A DNA stretch of 14,270 nt from JBOGIG01 sp050742455. Its GTDB lineage: Bacteria; Actinomycetota; Acidimicrobiia; Acidimicrobiales; JBOGIG01. The first letter of the stretch is position 1. Every line of letters starts with the position of its first letter. Below the pieces are notes generated by a model, which was not told the DNA's origin, made no database searches, and saw only the letters and a list, made by a program, of their open reading frames with translations. A program made the translations under genes and the position numbers. The stretch spans positions 1 through 14,270 of the forward strand of contig JBOGIG010000151.1 of NCBI GenBank assembly GCA_050742455.1. The letters run 5' to 3'. Shown in pieces: positions 8,687 through 14,270 of the stretch.

Positions 8687-8748
8687 CCGGCTTGGCCCGG
8701 GAAGCCCGTTCGGTGAAGGTTGGGGTCAGGCCGGAGCGCGGCCGGTGA
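8683..8748 (+). CDS. Possible 21-codon leader ORF between uvrB and the sugar transferase gene
   Basis: A GTG overlapping the uvrB stop (GTGA, 8683-8686) opens a frame that reads MTGLAREARS... for 21 residues and closes with a TGA at 8746-8748. That stop overlaps the GTG start of the sugar transferase in a second GTGA. The peptide starts MTGLARE, similar to the MTRLARA start of the next protein, because the two start regions are near-repeats. It could couple translation of the two genes, or be a relic of a duplicated start with no product. There is no homology evidence for a peptide function. Confidence 0.25.
   Translation: MTGLAREARSVKVGVRPERGR
8733..8736 (+). promoter_or_regulatory. Ribosome binding site for the sugar transferase gene
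   Basis: GGAG, 8 bases before the GTG at 8745. It supports that start over any upstream reading of the frame and shows that the second copy of the direct repeat, not the first, has a Shine-Dalgarno sequence at good spacing. Confidence 0.5.
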
Positions 8749-10094
8749 CCAGATTGGCCCGGGCCCTGGTCTATCTTGGCAGTTTCGCCGTGGTGCTCGT
8801 TCTCGGCTGGTTGCACGCCCGCTTCATCGGGGACTACGCCTTCTTGGGCTCGTCACGCCTGGCGTGGGAGCTGGCCTTCGCCCTCATCCTGGCGGTTGCC
8901 GCCTACGGGGTAGGTCTGCCCGACGTACCCCGCAATGCCTACGTGGCCCTCGCCTCGGCCACGGTGGCCGCGGTGGCCGGCGGCGTCGGAATATCGGTAG
9001 TCCAGCTTGGGGTGGGATCTGCTCTCCTGCCGCGTTTCGTCGTGTTCTGGTCCGTCCTGTTCCTGATACCAGGATGGACTTTGTGCTCGTTTCTGTCGGC
9101 TCGGGGCCGTCGTCTCCAGCGCCGCCACGACCGGGTGGTGGCGGTGGTGGCTCGGGACGAGGCCGCGATCCTCGAATCCGAGTTGCGCCGCCACCCCCTG
9201 CGGCCGGCTTCCCTTGCCGCCGTGGTGGGCCTGGAGGAGGCCCGGAGCCAGGTCGGGGCCTCGGGCCACGTGGGGGTGGAGTCCCCCTTGGCCCAAGCTG
9301 TGCGGTCCAGTGGCGCCACCGTGCTGGTGCTGGATCGAGCGGCCCAGGCCGACCCGGGAGTGGTGGCTCAGGCGGCCGAACTTCACGGGCGGGGGATCAG
9401 GGTGCGCACCCTTTCCCTCTTCTATGACGAGTGGCTGGGCAAGCTGCCGGTGTCGGAGCTGGAGCAGGTGTCCTTGATGTTCGACATCGGCGAGGTCCAC
9501 CGGACTCGCTACGGCCGCCTCAAGCGTGTGGTGGACATCAGCGCTGGGATCCTGGCTCTAGCCGTCTTGGTGGTGGCTGTTCCGGTGGTGATCGTGGTGG
9601 ACCTGGCTGGGAACCGGGGACCCCTCTTCTACCGCCAGGAGCGCGTGGGAAAGGGTGGACAGGCCTTTACCATCCTCAAGTTCCGGACCATGGTGACGCC
9701 GCCCCTGGAGGAGAGACCGTCCTCGGCGTGGACCACTGAGAATGACCCGCGCATCGGCCTGGCGGGTCGGTGGTTGAGGCGCCTGCACGTCGACGAGCTG
9801 CCTCAGGCCGTCAACATCTTGAGGGGTGAGCTTTCCCTGGTCGGTCCGAGACCCGAACAGGTCGGCTACGTGGCCGAATTGGTCGACAAGATCCCGTTTT
9901 ACGGTCTTCGCCACCTGGTTCGACCCGGTCTGACCGGCTGGGCCCAGGTCAACTACGCCTACGGTTCCACCGAGCACGACGCTGTGGAGAAGCTCCAGTA
10001 CGAGTTCTTCTACTTGCGTCACCAGGGTCTGGGCCTCGACGCCAGGATTGTGGGCCGAACCATTCGTCACGTCCTGTTGGGCGGGGGACGGTGA
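8745..10094 (+). CDS. Polyprenyl-phosphate sugar-1-phosphate transferase (bacterial sugar transferase family)
   Basis: A 449-residue membrane enzyme of the WbaP/WcaJ polyisoprenyl-phosphate hexose-1-phosphate transferase type. It would move a sugar-1-phosphate from a nucleotide sugar to undecaprenyl or decaprenyl phosphate, the first step of an envelope polysaccharide unit. Four N-terminal helices (about 5-23, 38-58, 64-86, 94-115) precede a cytoplasmic Rossmann-like region (about 130-245). The catalytic PF02397 domain follows a hydrophobic re-entrant or membrane helix (about 262-287). It contains FYRQERVG (295-302), KFRTM (312-316), DPRIG then RLHVDELPQAVNILRGE (the catalytic Asp-Glu pair at 350-351), SLVGPRPE (364-371) and PGLTGWAQVNY (394-404). 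All key residues look intact. The sugar cannot be told from sequence. The GT2 gene begins within 2 bases of its stop, so the two enzymes probably act in sequence on the same lipid-linked glycan. Confidence 0.92.
   Translation: MTRLARALVYLGSFAVVLVLGWLHARFIGDYAFLGSSRLAWELAFALILAVAAYGVGLPDVPRNAYVALASATVAAVAGGVGISVVQLGVGSALLPRFVVFWSVLFLIPGWTLCSFLSARGRRLQRRHDRVVAVVARDEAAILESELRRHPLRPASLAAVVGLEEARSQVGASGHVGVESPLAQAVRSSGATVLVLDRAAQADPGVVAQAAELHGRGIRVRTLSLFYDEWLGKLPVSELEQVSLMFDIGEVHRTRYGRLKRVVDISAGILALAVLVVAVPVVIVVDLAGNRGPLFYRQERVGKGGQAFTILKFRTMVTPPLEERPSSAWTTENDPRIGLAGRWLRRLHVDELPQAVNILRGELSLVGPRPEQVGYVAELVDKIPFYGLRHLVRPGLTGWAQVNYAYGSTEHDAVEKLQYEFFYLRHQGLGLDARIVGRTIRHVLLGGGR
10083..10088 (+). promoter_or_regulatory. 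Ribosome binding site that decides the GT2 start
   Basis: GGGGGA ends 8 bases before the ATG at 10097 but only 2 bases before the GTG at 10091. Spacing therefore favours ATG 10097, although GTG 10091 would give a GTGA overlap with the preceding stop codon. Confidence 0.45.
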
Positions 10095-10096
10095 CC

Positions 10097-11029
10097 ATGG
10101 ATTCTGCACCCCGCCTTGATGTGGTCATCGTGGCCTACCGAAATGAAACGACAATCCAACGGTGCGTCGAGTCAGTGAACAAGGTAGCCGGGGTCGGTAA
10201 AGTCATCGTGGTGGACCACGGGGATGATGCCACCGCGACATTGGCGGCTCGGACGGGAGCCAGCGTGGTGGGCGATCTGACCAATCCGGGATTTGGCGCC
10301 GGACAGAATCGGGGGGTGGCGCTCACCGGCGCCCCTTTCGTGTTGTTGTTGAATCCTGACGCCACGGTCGAGCCCGCAGCCCTGGCCCAGGGTGTCAAGC
10401 TGATGGTGGCGGAGCCCGGGATCGGGGCTGTGCAGGGAGCCATCGTCAACCCTGATTCGGGTCGGCTGGACCGCAGCCAGGGCATGGAGTTGACGTCGCT
10501 CCATTTATGGGGCCGCGTACTGGGAGCCCGGCGGCTGAGTGGATTCGGCCTTGTGCGCCAGATGGCTTCCCGGTTGGAGGTTTTTGCAGACCATGTCGAC
10601 AGGCGCCCGACGGGACCTTCCGATGTGTCCTGGCTGGCCGCCACCGCCTTGTTGGTCAGACGGTCTGCCTTTGACGCTGTCGGTGGGTTTGACGAGACCT
10701 ACTTCATGTACGGCGAGGACCTCGACCTGTGCCGGAGGCTGCGGGTGGCGGGCTGGCGGTTGGTGGCACTCCCTTGCACCTGGGCCTGGCACCACAACGG
10801 CGCATCAGCAAGCAGTTGGTGGGAACGCGAGCTTCAGTGGTGGGAGGGAACCATGGCCTTCGCCGCTCGTTGGTGGCGGGGGTGGCCGTGGGTGAGCGCC
10901 ATCCTGGCTGCCACGCTCCGATCGGTCACATTGGCCGTTCGCCGGCCAGGGGCAGGCCGTTCGACGGTATCAGCTCTGGTCGGGCGGCCGATGCACAGAC
11001 ACCGGAGGCGCACTGGGCCTTCGAGGTAG
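10097..11029 (+). CDS. GT2 family glycosyltransferase, rhamnosyltransferase-like
   Basis: A 310-residue GT-A fold transferase of family GT2, closest in pattern to WbbL-type rhamnosyltransferases. The N-terminus has the nucleotide-binding strand DVVIVAYRNE (8-17). NPGFGAGQNRG at 63-73 and LLLNPDA (83-89) hold the sugar-nucleotide and metal-binding region, with NPD standing in for the DxD motif. GGFDETYFMYGEDLDLCRRL (196-215) carries the GED active-site region. The C-terminal 70 residues are rich in Trp and Arg (SSWWERELQWWEG at 239-251, then WWRGWPW), which suggests an amphipathic membrane-associated end; the last residues are strongly basic. It probably extends the lipid-linked sugar made by the preceding enzyme on the inner face of the membrane. 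The donor (dTDP-rhamnose or another) is not certain. A GTG at 10091 would add two residues. Confidence 0.88.
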   Translation: MDSAPRLDVVIVAYRNETTIQRCVESVNKVAGVGKVIVVDHGDDATATLAARTGASVVGDLTNPGFGAGQNRGVALTGAPFVLLLNPDATVEPAALAQGVKLMVAEPGIGAVQGAIVNPDSGRLDRSQGMELTSLHLWGRVLGARRLSGFGLVRQMASRLEVFADHVDRRPTGPSDVSWLAATALLVRRSAFDAVGGFDETYFMYGEDLDLCRRLRVAGWRLVALPCTWAWHHNGASASSWWERELQWWEGTMAFAARWWRGWPWVSAILAATLRSVTLAVRRPGAGRSTVSALVGRPMHRHRRRTGPSR

Positions 11030-11036
11030 GGCCCAG
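11013..11036 (+). terminator. Hairpin over the GT2 stop codon, possible terminator
   Basis: CTGGGCC (11013-11019) pairs perfectly with GGCCCAG (11030-11036). A T-G wobble and a T-A pair extend the stem inward to 9 bp around a 6-base loop. The TAG stop at 11027-11029 lies in the loop and inner stem. No T tract follows, so it would be a tract-less terminator of the kind proposed for actinobacteria, or only an mRNA 3' stabiliser. Confidence 0.4.
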
Positions 11037-11100
11037 CTCAGATCCCTGTGGAGCCACCCCGAGCACGCCCTCCACCATGAGGGGCACAGGGGTGTGGCAC

Positions 11101-11106
11101 TATCCT
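11101..11106 (+). promoter_or_regulatory. -10 element of the uvrA promoter; likely leaderless transcript
   Basis: TATCCT (11101-11106) fits a sigma-70 type -10 (TAnnnT). Transcription would begin about 6-8 bases downstream, at or just before the GTG at 11114, and no Shine-Dalgarno sequence precedes that GTG at useful spacing. The -35 region near 11078-11083 (TGAGGG) is poor. The 84-base spacer 11030-11113 has no LexA-like palindrome. Confidence 0.5.
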
Positions 11107-11113
11107 CGATGAG

Positions 11114-14020
11114 GTGTCCGACCAACTGGTGATCCGAGGTGCGCGGGAGCACAACCTGGCCGACATCTCACTGGATCTGCCGCGGGATAAGCTGATCGTG
11201 TTCACGGGGTTGTCCGGTTCTGGCAAATCCTCTCTGGCCTTTGACACCATCTACGCCGAGGGCCAGCGACGCTATGTCGAGTCGCTCTCGTCTTACGCCC
11301 GCCAGTTTCTGGGACAGATGGACAAGCCGGACGTCGACTTCATCGAAGGACTGTCCCCGGCGATCTCCATCGACCAGAAGTCGGCTTCGCGCAACCCCCG
11401 TTCCACGGTTGGGACCATTACCGAGGTCTATGACTACCTCCGCCTTCTCTATGCCCGGGTGGGGCGGCCCCACTGCCCCAACTGCGGGGAGCTGGTCAGT
11501 CGACAGACCCCCCAGCAGATCGTGGACCGGGTCATGGCCCTTCCCGACGGTACCCGTTTCGAGATCCTGGCCCCGGTGGTACGGGGCCGCAAGGGGCAGT
11601 ACGAGGCCTTGCTGGCCGACCTGGCGCGGCAGGGTTACTCCCGAGCCCGCGTCGATGGCGAGGTGGTGGAACTGGGTTTGGCCACCGAGGAACGCCTGGC
11701 CCGCTATGAGCAGCACACCATCGAAGTGGTGGTGGATCGGCTCATCCGCCGGGATGGCATCATCCGCCGTCTGACCGAGTCGTTGGAGACGGCGCTGGCC
11801 CTGGCCGATGGGGTGGCAGAGGTGCACCTGGTGTCCTCTTCGGACGGGTCGCTGGAATCTGGTGAGGCTTCGTCCCCATCGGGCCGGGGCGCGGCCCTGT
11901 CTTCGACCTCGGACGGCGAGCAGGAGATCCTGACCTTCAGCCAGCATCTGGCCTGCCTGAACTGTGGGATCAGCTTCGACGAGCTGGCACCCCGGAACTT
12001 CTCGTTCAACTCACCTTACGGAGCTTGTGCCACCTGCGTCGGCCTGGGAACCCGCTTCGAGGTAGACCCCGAACTGGTGGTCCCCAATCCTGATCTGAGC
12101 CTGGATCACGGAGCCATCGCCCCGTGGGCCAGTAACCGATCCGAGTACTTCGCCCGTTTGCAGGGCGCCGTGGCCCAGACCCTCGGTTTCTCCGTGACCA
12201 CCCCCTGGTCCAAGCTCAAGAAGGCCCATCAAAAGGCTCTGCTGTTCGGGTCGGGGACCAAGACGGTGCACGTGGCCTACACCAACCGCTACGGACGCCA
12301 GCGCTCCTACAACTCCCGCTACGAAGGGGTGGTGCCCTACCTGCAAAGGCGCCATAGCGAAGCCGAGTCGGACTTCACCCGCGAGCAGATCGAAGGGTAC
12401 ATGCGACTGGTGCCCTGTCCGGCTTGCGGTGGGGCTCGACTCAAGCCGGCCTCCCTGGCCGTCACCGTCGGGGGCCATTCCATCGTCGAACTGTGCGACC
12501 TGTCCATCGGGCGAGCGGCAACGGCTATGGAGGCCCTCGAGCTCACCGACAGGGATCATCTCATTGCCGACCGGGTGCTGCGCGAGATACGCCTGCGCGT
12601 GCAGTTCCTCCTCGATGTAGGACTTGACTATCTCACCCTCAATCGTTCGGCGGCGACGCTGGCCGGGGGGGAGGCGCAACGGATCAGGCTGGCCAGCCAG
12701 ATCGGAAGTGGCCTGGTTGGAGTGCTCTACGTCCTCGACGAGCCGTCCATCGGTCTTCACCAACGGGACAATCATCGACTTATCGAGACCCTGATCCGTT
12801 TGAGGGATCTGGGCAACACCGTGATCGTGGTGGAGCATGACGAGGACACCATCAAGGTGGCTGACCACGTAGTGGACATAGGCCCCGGCGCAGGCGAGCA
12901 CGGGGGCAAGGTGGTGTACTCGGGTGCCGTGGCCGGTCTGTTGGAGTCGGTTGAGTCCATCACCGGGCAATACCTGTCCAAGAGGCTGTCCATTCCGCTG
13001 CCATCCATTCGAAGGGAGCCCGGGGAGAATTGGCTGGTGGTGCGGGGGGCCCGGGAGAACAACCTTCAGGGAATCGACGTCGAGATACCGCTGGGGTGTT
13101 TCGTGGGCGTCACAGGGGTTTCGGGATCGGGAAAATCGACCCTGGTCAATGACATCTTGATGCGGGGCCTGATGCAGCGCATCTACCGGTCCAAGACGGT
13201 GCCGGGACGGCACAAGTCGATCGACGGCATCGAGGCGTTGGACAAGGTAATCGACATCGATCAATCGCCGATCGGGAGGACGCCTCGATCCAATCCGGCC
13301 ACCTATACGGGCGTTTTCGACAACATACGCAAGCTCTTCACCCAGACCCAGGAGGCCAAGGTCCGGGGATACCAGCCAGGGCGCTTCTCCTTCAACGTCA
13401 AGGGGGGACGCTGCGAGGCCTGCTCCGGGGACGGCACCATCAAGATCGAGATGCACTTCCTACCGGACATATACGTGCCCTGTGAGGTTTGCAGCGGGGC
13501 GAGGTACAACCGGGACACCCTGGACATCACGTTCAAGGGGAAGAACATTGCCGACGTACTGGACATGAGCTGCGAGGAGGCGTGCGAATTCTTCGCCAAC
13601 CAACCGTCCATTGTCCGCCACATGCAGACTTTGGTCGACGTTGGCCTCGGTTACGTCCGCCTGGGCCAGCCTGCCACCACCCTGTCCGGCGGAGAGGCCC
13701 AGCGAGTGAAGTTGGCCAGTGAACTGGCCAAGCGCTCAACGGGACGGACTATCTACATCCTGGATGAACCCACTACGGGACTCCACTTCGAGGACATACG
13801 GAAATTGCTCAACGTCCTCAGCCGCCTGGTGGATCAGGGCAATACCGTCCTGGTGATCGAGCACAACCTGGACGTGATCAAGACGGCCGACTGGGTCATC
13901 GACCTGGGACCCGAGGGTGGGGATGGCGGCGGTAGGGTCGTGGTGGAGGGCACTCCGGAAAAGGTGGCCAAGACGCCCGAGAGTTACACCGGCAAGTTCC
14001 TCGCCCCGTTACTGGGATGA
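11114..14020 (+). CDS. uvrA: UvrABC excision nuclease subunit A
   Basis: A 968-residue UvrA, the dimeric ATPase that finds distorted DNA and loads UvrB. Both ABC modules are complete. The first has Walker A GLSGSGKS (32-39), signature LAGGEAQR (516-523, Ala in place of the usual Ser) and Walker B VLDEPS (540-545). The second has GVSGSGKS (668-675), LSGGEAQR (857-864) and ILDEPT (882-887). Zinc-binding CxxC pairs are C281/C284 with C305/C308, and C767/C770 with C790/C793; further CxxC pairs occur at 121-124 and 435-438. A Ser/Gly-rich, low-complexity stretch at about 241-270, just before the first zinc module, looks longer than in relatives I recall. The start is GTG at 11114, immediately before the conserved LVIRGAREHNL; it seems to have its own promoter. 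uvrB lies 2.4 kb upstream, separated by two glycan genes. Confidence 0.98.
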   Translation: MSDQLVIRGAREHNLADISLDLPRDKLIVFTGLSGSGKSSLAFDTIYAEGQRRYVESLSSYARQFLGQMDKPDVDFIEGLSPAISIDQKSASRNPRSTVGTITEVYDYLRLLYARVGRPHCPNCGELVSRQTPQQIVDRVMALPDGTRFEILAPVVRGRKGQYEALLADLARQGYSRARVDGEVVELGLATEERLARYEQHTIEVVVDRLIRRDGIIRRLTESLETALALADGVAEVHLVSSSDGSLESGEASSPSGRGAALSSTSDGEQEILTFSQHLACLNCGISFDELAPRNFSFNSPYGACATCVGLGTRFEVDPELVVPNPDLSLDHGAIAPWASNRSEYFARLQGAVAQTLGFSVTTPWSKLKKAHQKALLFGSGTKTVHVAYTNRYGRQRSYNSRYEGVVPYLQRRHSEAESDFTREQIEGYMRLVPCPACGGARLKPASLAVTVGGHSIVELCDLSIGRAATAMEALELTDRDHLIADRVLREIRLRVQFLLDVGLDYLTLNRSAATLAGGEAQRIRLASQIGSGLVGVLYVLDEPSIGLHQRDNHRLIETLIRLRDLGNTVIVVEHDEDTIKVADHVVDIGPGAGEHGGKVVYSGAVAGLLESVESITGQYLSKRLSIPLPSIRREPGENWLVVRGARENNLQGIDVEIPLGCFVGVTGVSGSGKSTLVNDILMRGLMQRIYRSKTVPGRHKSIDGIEALDKVIDIDQSPIGRTPRSNPATYTGVFDNIRKLFTQTQEAKVRGYQPGRFSFNVKGGRCEACSGDGTIKIEMHFLPDIYVPCEVCSGARYNRDTLDITFKGKNIADVLDMSCEEACEFFANQPSIVRHMQTLVDVGLGYVRLGQPATTLSGGEAQRVKLASELAKRSTGRTIYILDEPTTGLHFEDIRKLLNVLSRLVDQGNTVLVIEHNLDVIKTADWVIDLGPEGGDGGGRVVVEGTPEKVAKTPESYTGKFLAPLLG

Positions 14021-14040
14021 ATGCCGGGGGGGGAAGTGAC

Positions 14041-14073
14041 CTCGAAATATAGGACGTCCCGCTGATATTTCAG
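14041..14073. terminator. AT-rich inverted repeat between convergent genes
   Basis: GAAATAT (14044-14050) is perfectly inverted as ATATTTC (14065-14071). With one bulged C the stem extends by two more pairs (CT at 14041-14042 with AG at 14072-14073). The 14-base spacer contains the palindrome GGACGTCC (14052-14059). It sits 20 bases after the uvrA stop and about 10 bases from the opposing stop, where a bidirectional terminator is expected, but it has no GC-rich stem or T tract. A protein-binding operator is the alternative. Confidence 0.35.
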
Positions 14074-14081
14074 CCTTGGGG

Positions 14082-14270
14082 CTAGAGGAGCGGATTGTCA
14101 GCTTGGGTGAGTGATGCCAGTGAGTGGCGAATGAAAGCTCCGACCACGGGGGCCAGGCGAGTGGTGGCGAGAAGAAATGTCCACGGCTGAATTTGGCCCT
14201 GGTGAAGGACATGGAGGCTGTGCCGGGACCGAAGGCGGAATCCCAGTTGCTCGGCCAGAATGCCCAGGGT
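14082..14270 (-). CDS. C-terminal fragment of a convergent gene, possibly a LysR-type regulator
   Basis: An open minus-strand frame of 62 codons enters from the right edge and ends with TAG at 14084-14082. It reads TLGILAEQLGFRLRS ... PWTFLLATTRLAPVVGAFIRHSLASL. The pattern, a GI-L segment, a G-I-PW-FLL strand and a final helix RLAPVVGAFIRHSL, resembles the end of the effector domain of LysR-type transcriptional regulators, where the last helix often reads like LSPAARAFIDFL. This is recognition by pattern only; the start, DNA-binding domain and most of the protein are outside the window. Third-position G/C is somewhat lower than in the neighbouring genes. Confidence 0.4.
   Translation of the reverse strand, partial: TLGILAEQLGFRLRSRHSLHVLHQGQIQPWTFLLATTRLAPVVGAFIRHSLASLTQADNPLL

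Larger units (their letters stand above)
8683..8763 (+). repeat. Imperfect direct repeat of a translation start region
   Basis: GTGACCGGCTTGGCCCGGG at 8683-8701 recurs as GTGACCAGATTGGCCCGGG at 8745-8763: 17 of 19 bases match, offset by 62 bases. Upstream, GAAGTGGGGTC (8673-8683) is echoed by GAAGGTTGGGGTC (8715-8727), so the duplicated unit may be larger, with about 17 extra bases in the second copy. The second copy is the start of the sugar transferase gene; the first overlaps the uvrB stop. Confidence 0.6.

Noticed and set aside
8720..9427. A 235-codon plus-strand frame overlapping the sugar transferase
   Set aside because: It is Gly/Arg/Pro-rich and overlaps the N-terminal membrane domain of a gene with clear helices and a ribosome binding site.
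11030..11113. Possible SOS (LexA) box before uvrA
   Set aside because: No GAAC...GTTC-type palindrome is present. The best dyad (CCCTC...GAGGG near 11069-11084) is short and unlike known LexA sites.
12011..13456. A 481-codon minus-strand open frame inside uvrA
   Set aside because: It is a shadow of uvrA with composition typical of antisense frames and no motif.
14026..14033. Run of eight G residues just after uvrA
   Set aside because: A single G run cannot form a quadruplex alone, and I see no matching C run nearby to make a terminator stem.
14009..14212. A 67-codon minus-strand frame overlapping the uvrA end
   Set aside because: It has unusual composition and overlaps the uvrA stop. Another minus frame open from the right edge to 14082 fits a protein C-terminus better.

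Overview
This 14.3 kb, high-GC window looks like chromosomal DNA from an actinobacterium, possibly a deep branch such as Acidimicrobiia; that class is an inference from gene content and base composition, not from a marker gene. Evidence is the strong G/C third-position bias, frequent GTG starts, tightly overlapping genes, actinobacterial-looking UvrA and UvrB, and a large AftD-type arabinofuranosyltransferase, a family known mainly from Actinobacteria. No mobile element, CRISPR array, tRNA or rRNA is visible.

Layout. The left edge holds only the N-terminus of dephospho-CoA kinase (coaE, minus strand). A short divergent promoter region separates it from a plus-strand run: an AftD-like membrane arabinofuranosyltransferase (170-4804), a SAM methyltransferase resembling mycobacterial Rv0224c (4791-5597), a DMT/NIPA-like permease (5594-6628) and uvrB (6638-8686). 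The first two junctions overlap and the third gap is 9 bases, so uvrB appears to be the distal gene of an envelope operon. After a 58-base junction with an imperfect 19-base direct repeat and a possible 21-codon leader ORF come a polyprenyl-phosphate sugar-1-phosphate transferase (8745-10094) and a GT2 glycosyltransferase (10097-11029). A hairpin over the GT2 stop codon and an 84-base spacer with a good -10 element precede uvrA (11114-14020), which is probably translated from a leaderless or near-leaderless mRNA. To the right, an AT-rich inverted repeat separates uvrA from the C-terminal end of a convergent minus-strand gene that may encode a LysR-type regulator.

How the genes fit together. 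UvrA and UvrB are two of the three subunits of the nucleotide excision repair system; uvrC is not in the window. The other plus-strand genes point to cell-envelope glycan assembly. The PF02397-type enzyme would load the first sugar phosphate on a lipid carrier, the GT2 enzyme (rhamnosyltransferase-like) would extend it, and the AftD-like enzyme would add arabinofuranose outside the membrane from a decaprenyl-phosphate donor. The roles of the methyltransferase and the permease are unknown. The pathway is an inference from family membership and gene order. I saw no clearly novel defence or mobile system; the most interesting points are the AftD/methyltransferase pair, the envelope genes bracketed by uvrB and uvrA, and the duplicated start region after uvrB.
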